From positions 1 through 6,756 of the forward strand of contig DAKN01000059.1 in NCBI GenBank assembly GCA_002499185.1: DNA of 6,756 nucleotides. The letters run 5' to 3'. Position numbers and translations under genes: made by a program. A model generated the notes under the pieces. It was not told the DNA's origin. It saw nothing but the letters and a program-made list of their open reading frames with translations, and did not search any database. How positions within the stretch are numbered: the stretch's first letter is position 1; each line of letters opens with the position of its first letter. Source of the DNA: Candidatus Pacearchaeota archaeon UBA284 (GTDB lineage: Archaea > Nanobdellota > Nanobdellia > Pacearchaeales > UBA284). Positions 6,433 to 6,756 of this stretch are shown here, piece by piece.

Positions 6433-6756
6433 TTATCCTCCGTAAATTTGAGATAAGCCTGACCAATATGGTGAATAACGAGCTAACTGACTTTGCTGCT
6501 CTGTTCCATACAACCCCATAAGCATATTAAGAAAATCCATTATTTGCTGTTGACCAAATTGCTGCTGTGCTTGTTCTAAACCACCGCCTAATTGTAATGC
6601 TTGTAAAGCACCTTCCTGTCCAGTCGTTTGTAATGAATTAAGCAGTTGAGTTGCAAGTTGAGATTTAGCTAATTCGTTCTGTTGAGCCTGACCAGTTATT
6701 TGCCCGATGGTCTGTCCTAAAGTTTGCTGCCCAGCTCTTATAGCATTTTGTATTGC
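6433..6756 (-). CDS. Glutamine-rich phage structural protein, C-terminal part (start outside window)
   Basis: The minus strand is open from the window edge (position 6756) to a TAA at 6435-6433, giving the last 107 residues of a protein. Gln makes up 25 of 107 residues, with Leu, Gly and Ala also common and only one Lys. Motifs such as GQQTLGQTIGQITGQAQQ and EQAQQQFGQQQ suggest an extended Gln-rich helix, followed by a hydrophobic stretch (MDFLNMLMGLYG) and an aromatic C-terminal segment (YSPYWSGLSQIYGG). A small Gln/Ala-rich protein ahead of a coiled-coil protein and a giant protein recalls T7 gp14, the smallest internal core protein; this is inference from position and composition. Its final codons GGA GGA form the ribosome binding site of the next gene, which supports this frame being real. 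No family is recognised. Confidence 0.8.
   Translation of the reverse strand, partial: AIQNAIRAGQQTLGQTIGQITGQAQQNELAKSQLATQLLNSLQTTGQEGALQALQLGGGLEQAQQQFGQQQIMDFLNMLMGLYGTEQQSQLARYSPYWSGLSQIYGG
6437..6441 (-). promoter_or_regulatory. Shine-Dalgarno GGAGG of the 365-residue gene, inside the end of the Gln-rich gene
   Basis: GGAGG lies 5 nt before the ATG at 6431-6429 and is formed by the last two codons (Gly-Gly) of the Gln-rich gene. That gene's TAA (6435-6433) is in the spacer. The site supports both the upstream frame and the downstream start. Confidence 0.85.

Overview
This window looks like part of the late (virion structural) operon of a tailed bacteriophage or prophage. Four tightly packed genes are all read right to left on the minus strand. 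G+C content is low (roughly one third by eye), AT-rich codons are preferred (ATA, AGA, TTA) and stops are standard (three TGA, one TAA), so the host is probably a low-GC bacterium using the standard code; nothing identifies it further. The plus strand carries no credible gene. There is no noncoding gap longer than 1 base between genes, so no promoter, terminator, tRNA, CRISPR array or IS element is expected or seen.

In transcription order (right to left): (1) 6756-6433, the C-terminal 107 residues of a glutamine-rich protein whose start lies outside the window; (2) 6431-5334, a 365-residue helical, coiled-coil protein; (3) 5337-220, a 1705-residue multidomain protein of the phage 'large polyvalent protein' type; (4) 218-6, a 70-residue protein with one C-terminal membrane helix, resembling XhlA/holin-accessory proteins.

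The order small Gln/Ala-rich protein, medium coiled-coil protein, very large protein, then small membrane protein resembles the gp14-gp15-gp16 internal virion (ejectosome) block of T7-like podoviruses, with lysis functions nearby. This parallel rests on order, size and composition; no clear sequence similarity to the T7 proteins is visible. The giant protein has, in order: three copies of a short LDxxLxxLxxQ motif, hydrophobic/amphipathic helices, a charged linker, a domain with a VFPER motif, a possible ADP-ribosyltransferase-like domain, a CPYC-x9-CPHC zinc ribbon, and a long C-terminal module of the kind shared by phage polyvalent proteins, ending in a basic tail. My working model is that it is packaged in the virion and delivered into the host with the DNA, where one or more middle domains may act on host targets. 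Genes 1/2 and 3/4 meet at near-identical junctions in which the Shine-Dalgarno sequence encodes a terminal Gly-Gly, while genes 2/3 overlap as ATGA.
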